Positions 16,131 to 23,733 of a stretch of 64,000 nucleotides of DNA are shown piece after piece. Both the position numbers and the translations under genes were made by a program. Position 1 is the stretch's first letter; the number at the start of each line of letters is the position of its first letter. Source of the stretch: an uncultured Muribaculum sp. (GTDB taxonomy: Bacteria > Bacteroidota > Bacteroidia > Bacteroidales > Muribaculaceae). The stretch lies in contig CAJUMZ010000015.1 of assembly GCA_910587665.1 (NCBI GenBank), positions 9,255 to 73,254 of the forward strand, given 5' to 3'. The notes under the pieces were generated by a model that was not told the DNA's origin, searched no databases, and worked only from the letters and a program-made list of their open reading frames with translations.

Positions 16131-17138
16131 TTAGTGCAGGCGGCTACGGAGGCTGTCGATAGCGGTGTTGACCGATGAGCCGCGGTAAATCTGCGTGCCG
16201 GTAGAGTCGGCAAATATGTAATAAGGGAGCCGGGGAATGTTTAGCGGGTCAAACGCCGCACTTGCCACTCCGCCCGGAGTCCATACGCGTGTCCACTTCA
16301 GGGAGTCGGGGCGTTCACGCTTCCATGACAGGGTGTCGGTTGCCATCGACACATCAAGCACTTTCAGCCGCCGGCGCGAATAATCATCATAGATCTTCTC
16401 AATTTCACGCACTATCGTGTCGCGGCGATGCTCCTGGGCTGCGAAATAAAAGAGTGTGTAGCTCGTCTTGCCGGGAGCGTAATGCTCTATGGAATCACCG
16501 TAGGAATATAGCGAGAACGGGCGCATCCTGGCATTGAGATGTGCCGTGTTATTGTAGGAGAGTAGCAGTCGGTAGTCATCCACAAGTTTGTCGGGGCGTG
16601 CCGCAGGCGATATAAGGGCGAAGAGAGAGTCGGCTTGCGACTCATAATCGGTGGCATGGTAGGTAGTAAGCATCAGTGCCGACGACAGGATGTCGTCGCG
16701 GTGATTGACCACATAGTCGGCGACAAGGCTGTTGATCTGCGCGGGCTGCCCGATTTCCAGTATCCCGGCGTTCTGCCTTATCCACCCGCTCCATTGCTCC
16801 ACCGGCTTGTTGCCTTTCATCTCGATCACATAAGGATTGTCAAGGTCAAGCTTGCAATTGATAGTCTGCCCGTTTTTTACAATCAACCGGGCTATCAGCT
16901 TACGCTGAGCCGTAAATAGTTCGGCTACGGTATACTCGGCCGACACGCCGGAGAGGTCAAACTTTCCGTCGATCGCAGGCTGACCCTCCTGGTGAACCGC
17001 GCCGTCGGCTACATATATCATATTGATGGTGCGTGTGCCGAGTCCCTGTACCTCGCCGGTCACACGAAAGCGCGTATCGTCGCCGCAGGCAACCATCACC
17101 GCCGCCACAAGCGACATTATCAATACCTTTAACTTCAT
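16131..17138 (-). CDS. DUF4369/thioredoxin-like lipoprotein lacking active-site cysteines
   Basis: 335 residues. Lipobox VMVAC (Cys18) then GDDTRFRV. The first third has the DUF4369 beta-domain look (FRVTGEVQGL, IDGKFDLSG, KNGQTINCKLD). The last part resembles an AhpC/TSA-type thioredoxin fold: YTLFYFAAQEHRRDT where active members have a W-C-x-x-C loop, then the central helix and a cis-Pro-like NIPRLPYYIFAD strand followed by YRGSS. No CxxC is present, so redox activity is unlikely; it may be a binding or scaffold relative of periplasmic thiol-disulfide proteins. A promoter box lies at 17159. Monocistronic. Confidence 0.75.
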   Translation of the reverse strand: MKLKVLIMSLVAAVMVACGDDTRFRVTGEVQGLGTRTINMIYVADGAVHQEGQPAIDGKFDLSGVSAEYTVAELFTAQRKLIARLIVKNGQTINCKLDLDNPYVIEMKGNKPVEQWSGWIRQNAGILEIGQPAQINSLVADYVVNHRDDILSSALMLTTYHATDYESQADSLFALISPAARPDKLVDDYRLLLSYNNTAHLNARMRPFSLYSYGDSIEHYAPGKTSYTLFYFAAQEHRRDTIVREIEKIYDDYSRRRLKVLDVSMATDTLSWKRERPDSLKWTRVWTPGGVASAAFDPLNIPRLPYYIFADSTGTQIYRGSSVNTAIDSLRSRLH

Positions 17139-17158
17139 CTATATCCGAATAATTTCCA

Positions 17159-17166
17159 CAAAGTTA
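17159..17166 (-). promoter_or_regulatory. -7 box of thioredoxin-like lipoprotein gene
   Basis: Minus-strand TAACTTTG, 21 bases upstream of the start codon; no clear -33 box. Confidence 0.4.
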
Positions 17167-17236
17167 GCAATTTTTTGATTAATCCGCGAGAGTATGATTT
17201 GTAGGAACGGAAGAAAGTTGTTAAATTAGTGGCGAT

Positions 17237-17743
17237 ATGGATTTCAAGGTAAACTGGGACGATAAGGTGTGGGGTATAACGGTGTTTGTCACCGCCCTGC
17301 TCATAGCTGCGGTAGCCGCGGGATTTATTTTCTTCCACGGGATTGTCAGCTGGATTATAGCCGGCGTAGCTGTGGCGACACTGCTTGCGAGCGCACTGAT
17401 GTCGCCCGCCAAGTTGCGCATCACCTCCACCGGGATTGTATTGTTCAAGATATTCGGGAAAAAGGTATTTCTTTACCGCGACATGGAAAGCATATCGCTG
17501 TGTGACATACAGACCTCTCCAAACATACGTATTATAGGTTGCGGCGGGGTGATGGGCTATACGGGATTGTTCTACAACAAGTCAATAGGTCGCTTCACCG
17601 CCTATGTAGGCTCGATGTTCCGCACTGTGCTGATAAGGATGAACAATGGCAAGCAATACGTTGTTTCATGTCTGAATCCCGACAAGTTGGTAGAAATATG
17701 CCGAGCCAATCTGCGCGCTACGAAAAACGGGCTACAAAAATAG
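17237..17743 (+). CDS. Membrane protein with bacterial PH-like domain
   Basis: 168 residues. Two hydrophobic helices (about 13-33 and 36-54) are followed by a beta-rich domain (about 58-160) with the strand pattern LRITSTGIVLFKIFGKKVFLYRDMESI typical of bacterial pleckstrin-homology (bPH) proteins that hang from the inner membrane. Function of this subgroup is not established. A 66-base gap separates it from the phospholipase gene downstream, which has its own promoter-like sequence, so co-transcription is uncertain. Confidence 0.7.
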   Translation: MDFKVNWDDKVWGITVFVTALLIAAVAAGFIFFHGIVSWIIAGVAVATLLASALMSPAKLRITSTGIVLFKIFGKKVFLYRDMESISLCDIQTSPNIRIIGCGGVMGYTGLFYNKSIGRFTAYVGSMFRTVLIRMNNGKQYVVSCLNPDKLVEICRANLRATKNGLQK

Positions 17744-17809
17744 ACTTTTAGCACAACGGATTACGACAAATTAGAACTAACTTTGAACATTCATCACAAA
17801 ACATAGAAA

Positions 17810-18658
17810 ATGTCATTTTACCGGTACATACTCGTATTGATAGCCTTGTTGATGTCACTGACACCGGCAAGGGGACAGATTGTAAGTCCGGAACGCGACA
17901 AGGTGTTGAATGTCGACAGCGTGAAAAAAGCATTTGATGACGCCCCCTATTTCGGCTTGTATAAAGACAACTACTTTATATTCGGGCCATCAGTCGGGAT
18001 GAAACCGACAAAATACAACACCGACGTAAAATTTCAGATATCCATAAGCCAGCGCCTTACCAAACGCACGCTTCCATTAGGAAGCTATCTTTACCTGTTT
18101 TATACCCAGAAATGTTTCTGGGACGTGTTGAGGAAATCTTTTCCTATGACCGACCTGAATTTCAATCCCGGCATCGGACTTACGAAGCCATTGTTTGTAA
18201 AGGATCGGTTCATCGGAAAAGTGTCGCTTATCCTGGAACATGAGAGCAATGGCAGAAACGGCGATGAAAGCCGCTCGTGGAACAGGATATCGCTTGCCGG
18301 CAACATCCTTATCGACCCGACAATGATGATCCACGGCAAGATATGGATACCGATTGTCGACGGTGAAAACAACCGTGACCTTCTCGACTATTACGGTCTT
18401 TATCAGTTTGGTATTACCTACATGACTCCGACAAAGCGTTTCGGCGGCTCCATAATTCTGACAAAGCGCAGGGGATGGAACCCCTTTAACTTCAATACGG
18501 TAGTAGAGCTGAGCTATAAACTGTTCAACGACGAAAACCAGTATCTTTTCCTGCAGTATTACAACGGCTACGGCGAGGGGCTGCTTGAATACAACGTGTA
18601 CAAGTCGCAGTTGCGTGTAGGCATCTGCATAAAGCCGCAGTTTTTCAGCGAGTATTAA
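17810..18658 (+). CDS. pldA: Outer-membrane phospholipase A
   Basis: 282-residue outer-membrane beta-barrel esterase (OMPLA family) that cleaves acyl chains from phospholipids in the outer leaflet and so keeps membrane asymmetry. The signal peptide is about 1-22 (ends ARGQ). The catalytic block HESNGRNGDESRSWN spans 144-158, with His144, Ser146 and Asn158 at the same spacing as the E. coli triad His142-Ser144-Asn156. The last strand ends VGICIKPQFF. A TAACTTTG box at 17778-17785 lies 25 bases upstream of the ATG. Activity in this family needs calcium and dimerisation (established knowledge). Confidence 0.9.
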   Translation: MSFYRYILVLIALLMSLTPARGQIVSPERDKVLNVDSVKKAFDDAPYFGLYKDNYFIFGPSVGMKPTKYNTDVKFQISISQRLTKRTLPLGSYLYLFYTQKCFWDVLRKSFPMTDLNFNPGIGLTKPLFVKDRFIGKVSLILEHESNGRNGDESRSWNRISLAGNILIDPTMMIHGKIWIPIVDGENNRDLLDYYGLYQFGITYMTPTKRFGGSIILTKRRGWNPFNFNTVVELSYKLFNDENQYLFLQYYNGYGEGLLEYNVYKSQLRVGICIKPQFFSEY

Positions 18659-18660
18659 TC

Positions 18661-18684
18661 ATCCTTTAGCCACAGCTAAAGGAT
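18661..18684. terminator. Bidirectional hairpin between convergent genes
   Basis: Perfect 10-bp stem ATCCTTTAGC (18661-18670) and GCTAAAGGAT (18675-18684) with a CACA loop, placed at the meeting point of pldA and the DUF2752 gene. T run is weak on both sides. Confidence 0.5.
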
Positions 18685-19059
18685 ATTTCTCAACACCCAC
18701 CAGAGCATAAGCACAATAAAGCTCCCGATGATAACCGGGGTAGAATTTATCCGCGTGTAAAACCGCGGATACACCGTGCGTGTAAACTCCGCCACGATCA
18801 AAGCCACGATCAGCGGTATAAACAGCAGCAACATCATATTATAGTGCCACGCCGCGACAATATCGCCGTGAAGCAATGAGTGGACTGCGCGCTGCGAGCC
18901 GCAACCGGGACATTTATATCCGGTAAGGGTAAGAAACGGGCATTTCGGGAACAAAATGCTGTCGGAGGGGTCAAAATAAAAGTAGACACAGATTACAGCC
19001 AGCAGTAATGTCACCGACGCCGCAATCCAAAGCCGCTTATGTCGCAACGACGTAGACAT
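18676..19059 (-). CDS. DUF2752 membrane protein
   Basis: 127 residues with three membrane helices (about 9-28, 70-90, 105-125). The family signature CPFLTLTGYKCPGCGSQRAV with its cysteines (40, 50, 53) lies between helix 1 and 2 and may bind a metal. DUF2752 has no firmly established function. It is the last gene of the dtd-mazG-deoC-GYF-DUF2752 operon, 7 bases after the GYF gene. In this order the GYF/CD225-like and DUF2752 genes are commonly neighbours, suggesting a joint membrane role (inference). Confidence 0.85.
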   Translation of the reverse strand: MSTSLRHKRLWIAASVTLLLAVICVYFYFDPSDSILFPKCPFLTLTGYKCPGCGSQRAVHSLLHGDIVAAWHYNMMLLLFIPLIVALIVAEFTRTVYPRFYTRINSTPVIIGSFIVLMLWWVLRNIL

Positions 19060-19066
19060 GCCGTAA

Positions 19067-19525
19067 TCACATTGTCAGCAAAGCCGAAAACAGATTAAGC
19101 ATTATCATCACCGGGATAAACAGCACGGCAAGACCCAACGTCACCCAAATCCATATCAACGCCGCGCGGGAGGCACTTTTGGCGCCCTCAAAGTCGCCGC
19201 GGGCGTAGCGGCTTTCCACCATCACGGAATAGACCACGCTGACAAAGCCCGGCACCAGGCAGCAGGCGAGGGTGACCAGAAGCGACCAGGCAAGATATGT
19301 AGGCGGACATGACGGCAAGTTACGTGCCGCTCCCCCATACATGCCCCCGCCCGGCGCGACAGAGTGGAAACAGCTGTCGAGCTCGGGCAGACGCCATGCG
19401 GGCATCCACTCCTGCATGCCTTCACGCCATACAAGGGTGTCGCTTTTCATGCCGAGGCTGAGAAGCTCACCCGGAGTAAGCGGACCTACCTGGACATTGT
19501 TGATTATCGCGTAATATCGCATCAT
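19067..19525 (-). CDS. GYF_2 plus CD225/dispanin-like membrane protein
   Basis: 152 residues. An N-terminal GYF_2-type domain (about 1-50) shows YYAIINNVQVGPLTPGEL and the WREGMQEWMPAW motif, a small peptide-binding fold. The second half is a CD225/dispanin-type membrane region with helices at about 78-98 and 122-148 and the intervening VMVESRYARGDFEGAKSASR loop. Such proteins are inner-membrane and of unknown role in bacteria. The start codon overlaps the deoC stop by one base, so translation is probably coupled. Confidence 0.85.
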   Translation of the reverse strand: MMRYYAIINNVQVGPLTPGELLSLGMKSDTLVWREGMQEWMPAWRLPELDSCFHSVAPGGGMYGGAARNLPSCPPTYLAWSLLVTLACCLVPGFVSVVYSVMVESRYARGDFEGAKSASRAALIWIWVTLGLAVLFIPVMIMLNLFSALLTM

Positions 19526-20409
19526 TAAAAGAATTTCACCGGTTCACCAAGTATATCGCCGAGCAGGTTGTTGGCAAGGCGGCTTGTGCCGATGCGGAAC
19601 AGGTCATTGTTAAGCCATTCCTCTCCAAGCACCTCCTTGATCACGGTATAATACTTAACGGCATCGGCAGTTGTCGACACACCGCCTGCAGCCTTGAATC
19701 CCACCTTATTGCCGGTAGTCTCATAATACTCCTTTATAGCCATCGCCATCACATAAGCAGCCTCAAGCGTAGCTCCTTCATAACCCTTACCGGTGGAAGT
19801 CTTGATAAAGTCGGCTCCGGAATACATTGAAAGCACCGAGGCATTACGGATATTCTCGGCACTCTTCAACGCGCCCGTCTCAAGAATCACCTTCAGGTGA
19901 GCCTCCCGGCAGGCATGCTTCTGCTCGATAATCTCGTCACACACCTCTTCCCAGTCACCGTCAAGATAATTTCCCACATTAAACACGATATCTATCTCAT
20001 CGGCTCCGGAAGCCACTGCAAGCGCAGTCTCGGCAACCTTTGTCTCAAGGAATGACTGTGCGGTAGGGAATGCCCCTGATACACACGCCACCTTTACGCC
20101 GGTCACGTCAAGCACGGTCCTGACAACCTGGGCAAAATTGGGATATACGCATATCGCCGCCACATTTTTAAGCTCCGGATGCTCGTTGTCAAACGCATTC
20201 ACACGCTCGGTAAAGTCGGCTACCGATTGCGGGGAGTCGGTAGTGGAGAGCGTGGTAAGGTCTATGCAGTTGAATATGGTCTTATACACCTCCACGTTCA
20301 TGTTTTCGTCGAGATGTTTCGCTATAATCTCGTCAACGGCGCTTTTAACAGCCGCATCGTCGGTGATCACCTTCGAGGCGGCTACGGTGTCATGATACTT
20401 GTCGCTCAT
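19525..20409 (-). CDS. deoC: Deoxyribose-phosphate aldolase
   Basis: 294-residue class I aldolase that splits 2-deoxyribose-5-phosphate to glyceraldehyde-3-phosphate and acetaldehyde in deoxynucleoside breakdown. Schiff-base Lys203 lies in DFIKTSTGKG, the second catalytic lysine Lys239 in VGFKAAGG, and the catalytic acidic residue Asp140 in ADEIDIV. Length fits the longer DeoC subgroup with an N-terminal extension. It sits third in an operon after dtd and a MazG-like pyrophosphohydrolase, with a 16-base gap upstream. Confidence 0.95.
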   Translation of the reverse strand: MSDKYHDTVAASKVITDDAAVKSAVDEIIAKHLDENMNVEVYKTIFNCIDLTTLSTTDSPQSVADFTERVNAFDNEHPELKNVAAICVYPNFAQVVRTVLDVTGVKVACVSGAFPTAQSFLETKVAETALAVASGADEIDIVFNVGNYLDGDWEEVCDEIIEQKHACREAHLKVILETGALKSAENIRNASVLSMYSGADFIKTSTGKGYEGATLEAAYVMAMAIKEYYETTGNKVGFKAAGGVSTTADAVKYYTVIKEVLGEEWLNNDLFRIGTSRLANNLLGDILGEPVKFF

Positions 20410-20425
20410 TTTGGGTTATGTTTTT

Positions 20426-20773
20426 TTATGTTGTTGAATTCAATTTTTCATTATTTCTGTGTCGGTCACGATCGCGCGTCGTCTTCTTCTCGACATTGCG
20501 GGAAAAAGCATCAGTCAGGTCGATACCGCTCTGATTGGCGATTGCCACCACGACCCACATCACATCGGCAAGCTCGTCGGCAAGAGTGTCGGATTCTCCG
20601 GGCTTGAATGACTGGTCGCCATAACGCCGCGCCATCACCCTTGCCACCTCTCCGACCTCCTCGGCAAGGACAGCCATATTGGTGAGCGGCGAGAAATAGC
20701 GCACCCCGACAGTGGTGATCCATCGGTCTACAGTTTCCTGCATCTGCCTCAATGTAATGTCATCAGTTGCCAT
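20426..20773 (-). CDS. MazG-like nucleotide pyrophosphohydrolase
   Basis: 115-residue all-alpha NTP pyrophosphatase of the MazG-like group, cleaving (d)NTPs to monophosphates as a housecleaning step. The metal-binding pattern EEVGEVAR (43-50) and the later ELADVMWVV (72-80) give the expected E-x2-E and E-x2-D acidic residues. The C-terminus is a charged tail (KKTTRDRDRHRNN) beyond the core. It lies 6 bases after dtd and 16 bases before deoC. Pairing of nucleotide cleanup with D-aminoacyl-tRNA cleanup in one operon suggests a metabolite-repair theme (inference). Confidence 0.9.
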   Translation of the reverse strand: MATDDITLRQMQETVDRWITTVGVRYFSPLTNMAVLAEEVGEVARVMARRYGDQSFKPGESDTLADELADVMWVVVAIANQSGIDLTDAFSRNVEKKTTRDRDRHRNNEKLNSTT

Positions 20774-20779
20774 AACTTA

Positions 20780-21232
20780 CTACTCCTTTATGCGCGAATC
20801 GATTATTATAGTTACCGGACCGTCGTTGACAAGCTCCACCTGCATGTCGGCGCCAAACACACCGCGCTTCACCTCCTTGCCGAGACGCACTTCCATCTCC
20901 GAGCAAAACATCTCATAGAGAGGGACTGCCTCTTCAGGTCGTGCCGCCCGGATGTAGCTCGGGCGATTGCCCTTGCGGGTAGAAGCGGTAAGCGTAAATT
21001 GACTTACTGCAAGCAACTCGCCGCCTACGTCGGTGATCGAACGGTTCATCACCCCCGCATCGTCGTCAAATATCCGCAGAGCCGCCAGTTTTCCGGCAAG
21101 CCAATCCACATCAGCCGCGCCGTCACCGACCTCAACCCCGACAAGCACCATCATTCCGGCACCGATTGAGGAGTGAAGCTCGCCGCCGATACTCACCGAG
21201 GCACGGGTCACACGTTGTATAACAAGTCGCAT
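20780..21232 (-). CDS. dtd: D-aminoacyl-tRNA deacylase
   Basis: 150-residue DTD enzyme that hydrolyses D-amino acids (and glycine on tRNA-Ala) from mis-charged tRNAs. The family start MRLVIQRV decides the ATG at 21230-21232 over a GTG nine codons upstream. Conserved motifs: AVSQFTLTA (the S-Q-x-x-T pocket) and the cross-subunit N-x-G-P-V-T motif NDGPVTI near the C-terminus. Works as a homodimer in the cytoplasm. First gene of a five-gene operon. Confidence 0.95.
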   Translation of the reverse strand: MRLVIQRVTRASVSIGGELHSSIGAGMMVLVGVEVGDGAADVDWLAGKLAALRIFDDDAGVMNRSITDVGGELLAVSQFTLTASTRKGNRPSYIRAARPEEAVPLYEMFCSEMEVRLGKEVKRGVFGADMQVELVNDGPVTIIIDSRIKE

Positions 21233-21371
21233 CGCAGAAAATCTCTTATGTTCACACACAAAAATAACTAAATTTTCTCAAAACTGAAATATTTTCAACC
21301 GACGATGCTCAATGAAGTATAATAACCAAAATGAATTCCCCCGAAATATTCGGTCGTTACCGCAAGATAAG

Positions 21372-21833
21372 TTATTCGTAGTTGATAGGGATCTCGCGGT
21401 CAATGCTGCTGTCAAGCGAGATAAGCGTCTCAGTGCCGCTTACACCGTGGATCATCTGTATCTTGTCGTTAAGCAGCTCCATGAGGTGCTCGTTGTCGCG
21501 GGCATACAGCTTTATCAGCATCGTATATGGACCGGTGGTGAAATGGCACTCCACCACTTCGGGTATCTTCTCAAGCTCGGGCACTACGTCGCGATACATT
21601 GCACCGCGCTCAAGATTCACCCCAATGTAGGTACATGTACGGTAACCGAGTATCTTGGGATTGACATGATATCCCGACCCGGTAATCACCTTCAGGTCGA
21701 TCATGCGCTGCAGGCGCTGATGGATGGCTGCCCGTGATACGCCACACTCCATTGCCACATCCTTGGAAGGTATGCGGGCGTTACGCATCACTATTTCAAG
21801 TATCTTGCGATCAAGGTTGTCTATTTTTTCCAT
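21372..21833 (-). CDS. Lrp/AsnC family transcriptional regulator
   Basis: 153 residues: an N-terminal helix-turn-helix (about 5-55, DRKILEIVMRNARIPSKDVA followed by a GVSRAAIHQRL recognition helix) and a C-terminal RAM/AsnC ligand-binding domain (about 70-150, VVECHFTTGPYTMLIKLYA and VSGTETLISL). Such regulators form octamers that sense amino acids or related ligands. No biosynthetic gene is adjacent, so targets are unknown. Monocistronic, upstream of and in the same direction as nothing obviously related. Confidence 0.9.
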   Translation of the reverse strand: MEKIDNLDRKILEIVMRNARIPSKDVAMECGVSRAAIHQRLQRMIDLKVITGSGYHVNPKILGYRTCTYIGVNLERGAMYRDVVPELEKIPEVVECHFTTGPYTMLIKLYARDNEHLMELLNDKIQMIHGVSGTETLISLDSSIDREIPINYE

Positions 21834-21943
21834 ACTATTCTATAAAAATGCTTTCAAATGCTCTGTTATCACGTAGCAAATGTAAGCATTTATTTTGGTT
21901 ATACAATCATTTTGTCACATTTCTTTGTGAAAAATTGCATAAA

Positions 21944-21986
21944 AGTAAAAAACTCCGTGGATATGGCGTTACCATACCCACAGAGT
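21944..21986 (-). terminator. Terminator of the secG operon
   Basis: On the minus strand a 15-bp stem with two wobbles (arms 21952-21966 and 21972-21986) with a 5-base loop is followed by TTTTTTACTTTT. It lies 35 bases beyond the secG stop codon. Confidence 0.85.
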
Positions 21987-22020
21987 AGTCTGTATTTGCA
22001 GGAACAAATTTTCCGTTTGA

Positions 22021-22398
22021 TTAGCGAGGATTCTGATCAGCGGCAGGAGCGGGAAGCTTGGGAGCTGCATCAGTAGCGGCTGGGGCTGCAGGGGCTGCTA
22101 CGTCGGTATTGAAGTCGGCGGCCTGAGTCTGCTCGGTAGCCTGAGGCGCTACACGTGAAGAGCTCTGGATGATGTTGCGGGGCATGAAAAATACGCCGAG
22201 CACGGCAAGCACACCGATAAATGCGGCAAGCCACCATGTAACTTTTTCAATAAAATCATTGGTACGGCGCACACCCATCACCTGATTAGCACCGCCAAAC
22301 TGAGAAGAAAGTCCGCCTCCCTTTGATTTCTGGATAAGCACCACGCCTATCATAAGAAGTGAAGCAATGACTGTAAGAATAATAATTACTATGTACAT
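22021..22398 (-). CDS. secG: Preprotein translocase subunit SecG
   Basis: 125 residues. Two membrane helices (about 2-22 and 53-73) flank the conserved cytoplasmic loop with QKSKGGGLSSQFGG, the SecG signature. The C-terminal 45 residues are an Ala/Pro-rich disordered tail, common in Bacteroidetes SecG proteins. SecG assists SecYE in moving proteins across the inner membrane. It is the last gene of a five-gene minus-strand operon that starts with an acyltransferase. Confidence 0.95.
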   Translation of the reverse strand: MYIVIIILTVIASLLMIGVVLIQKSKGGGLSSQFGGANQVMGVRRTNDFIEKVTWWLAAFIGVLAVLGVFFMPRNIIQSSSRVAPQATEQTQAADFNTDVAAPAAPAATDAAPKLPAPAADQNPR

Positions 22399-22408
22399 TG
22401 TTTTTTTG

Positions 22409-23185
22409 TTATTTTTGTTTTAGATATTTCTGATTAATTATAAGTTTCTGTAAGAAACGCAATTGGTCTGCAAAGTAAATACTTTTTTCCGGATATTTCA
22501 AACTTAAACCGCTTATAATTTCAAAAGCCTTGTCATAACGGCGTTGTTTTATGTAAATTTTTGCCAGACTTTCGCTCAAAAGCGAATCATCCTGCAACAC
22601 GGGCTGGCGTATCGGCTCGGGTTCAGGCTGAGGCTGTTCAGCCTCCTGTTTTTCCTCATCGGCGGCAACCGCGGGGAAATGTCCGTTGTTGTCACGGCTT
22701 TTCAGTATAAACGCATTTATCAGGCTGTCGCGTGAATCGCCGGCGGCATCACTGTCATCGGGCAGATTTCGCTCCTCCTCATCGGCAAGAATCTGTGCAT
22801 AGTCGGCGACAGGATTAAAAATGAGCCTTTCAAGTATCTCCTCTTCCTTTGAATCGGACAAACCGTAATTGTCAATGAAAGTGTCGATCGCGTCATCGGT
22901 CGAAGGCGTACCGGCTCCTGCCGTGTCGGGATATATCGAGTTGAAATCAGCCGACATCGGCTCCACAAGACGGTATAGCGCCTCGGCATCGGAGCTGTTC
23001 AGCGCCACACGCCGGGTAAGCTCACGACGACGGTCATCGGATAGTCCGGCGTCACGCTCAAGCTTCAGCAGCGAGGGCAACGGAAAGTAAGGATATTGGC
23101 GGTACATGGCGTCAACCCACTCGTCGTCGGGGACAAGCGATGAATCGGCTATAAGCGCCTTCAATTTGTCAGCGATTTCATTCAT
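22409..23185 (-). CDS. Uncharacterised Bacteroidetes protein of the lptE-secG operon
   Basis: 258 residues from the ATG at 23183-23185; the frame extends upstream into lptE without a better start, and MNEIADKLKALIADSSLVPD is a natural N-terminus. No signal peptide. An N-terminal part with a YRQYPYFPLPSLL segment, an acidic low-complexity middle rich in Glu, Pro and Gln, and a C-terminal TPR-like helical hairpin (SESLAKIYIKQRRYDKAFEI then LSLKYPEKSIYFADQL). The gene is a conserved neighbour of lptE and secG in this phylum. Function unknown; a protein-protein adaptor role is inference. Confidence 0.8.
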   Translation of the reverse strand: MNEIADKLKALIADSSLVPDDEWVDAMYRQYPYFPLPSLLKLERDAGLSDDRRRELTRRVALNSSDAEALYRLVEPMSADFNSIYPDTAGAGTPSTDDAIDTFIDNYGLSDSKEEEILERLIFNPVADYAQILADEEERNLPDDSDAAGDSRDSLINAFILKSRDNNGHFPAVAADEEKQEAEQPQPEPEPIRQPVLQDDSLLSESLAKIYIKQRRYDKAFEIISGLSLKYPEKSIYFADQLRFLQKLIINQKYLKQK

Positions 23186-23192
23186 GGCGTTT

Positions 23193-23726
23193 TTACCAGT
23201 TTCCAAGCGTGGCGTTAAATATGAGGTCGACAAGCTGCTCCGTGATTTCCTCGCAAAGCTGGTCCTGCACGTCGGTAAGCATTTCGGAGCTGTCAAAATC
23301 CTGATAAGCGGAAAATGACTGGTCTATATCGTTCTTGTCGTTTTTGTTGTCGGTATATTTAACCCTTACCGTGATAGTCAGTCGTGTCTTGGAGGCAAGG
23401 GCGTTTTCGGTGACAGCCTGCGGAGAAAGTGTGTAACCGGTGATTTCGCCTTCCATCTCAAGGTCGCTCGATCCGTCGGTTGTCTGAAGGCGGGTATTGC
23501 GCGTAATATAGTCAAGCAAGGCATTTTCAAACGTCTGCTGCAACGGCGGATATACAAGCGCGGCGCGTATAGGAAATTGCGACACGCGGATTGTCTTGTA
23601 TACATTGTAATCTATCGCCGTACCGTTAAACTTATAGCTTATCGTACAGCTCTGCACTATCAAGGCAATTGTGATTGCAAGCACCCATAATCCGGGGTGG
23701 CGGAGATAATTGACTATGCGTTTCAT
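23193..23726 (-). CDS. lptE: LPS-assembly lipoprotein LptE
   Basis: 177 residues. An N-terminal signal with lipobox IVQSC and mature start TISYKFNGTAIDYN is the Bacteroidetes LptE signature. The middle (VSQFPIRAALVYPPLQQTFENAL) and the following strand pairs form the LptE alpha/beta sandwich that plugs the LptD barrel and helps place lipopolysaccharide in the outer membrane. It lies 7 bases after the sigma-54 activator gene and 7 bases before the next gene. Confidence 0.85.
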   Translation of the reverse strand: MKRIVNYLRHPGLWVLAITIALIVQSCTISYKFNGTAIDYNVYKTIRVSQFPIRAALVYPPLQQTFENALLDYITRNTRLQTTDGSSDLEMEGEITGYTLSPQAVTENALASKTRLTITVRVKYTDNKNDKNDIDQSFSAYQDFDSSEMLTDVQDQLCEEITEQLVDLIFNATLGNW

Positions 23727-23733
23727 CTAATGG

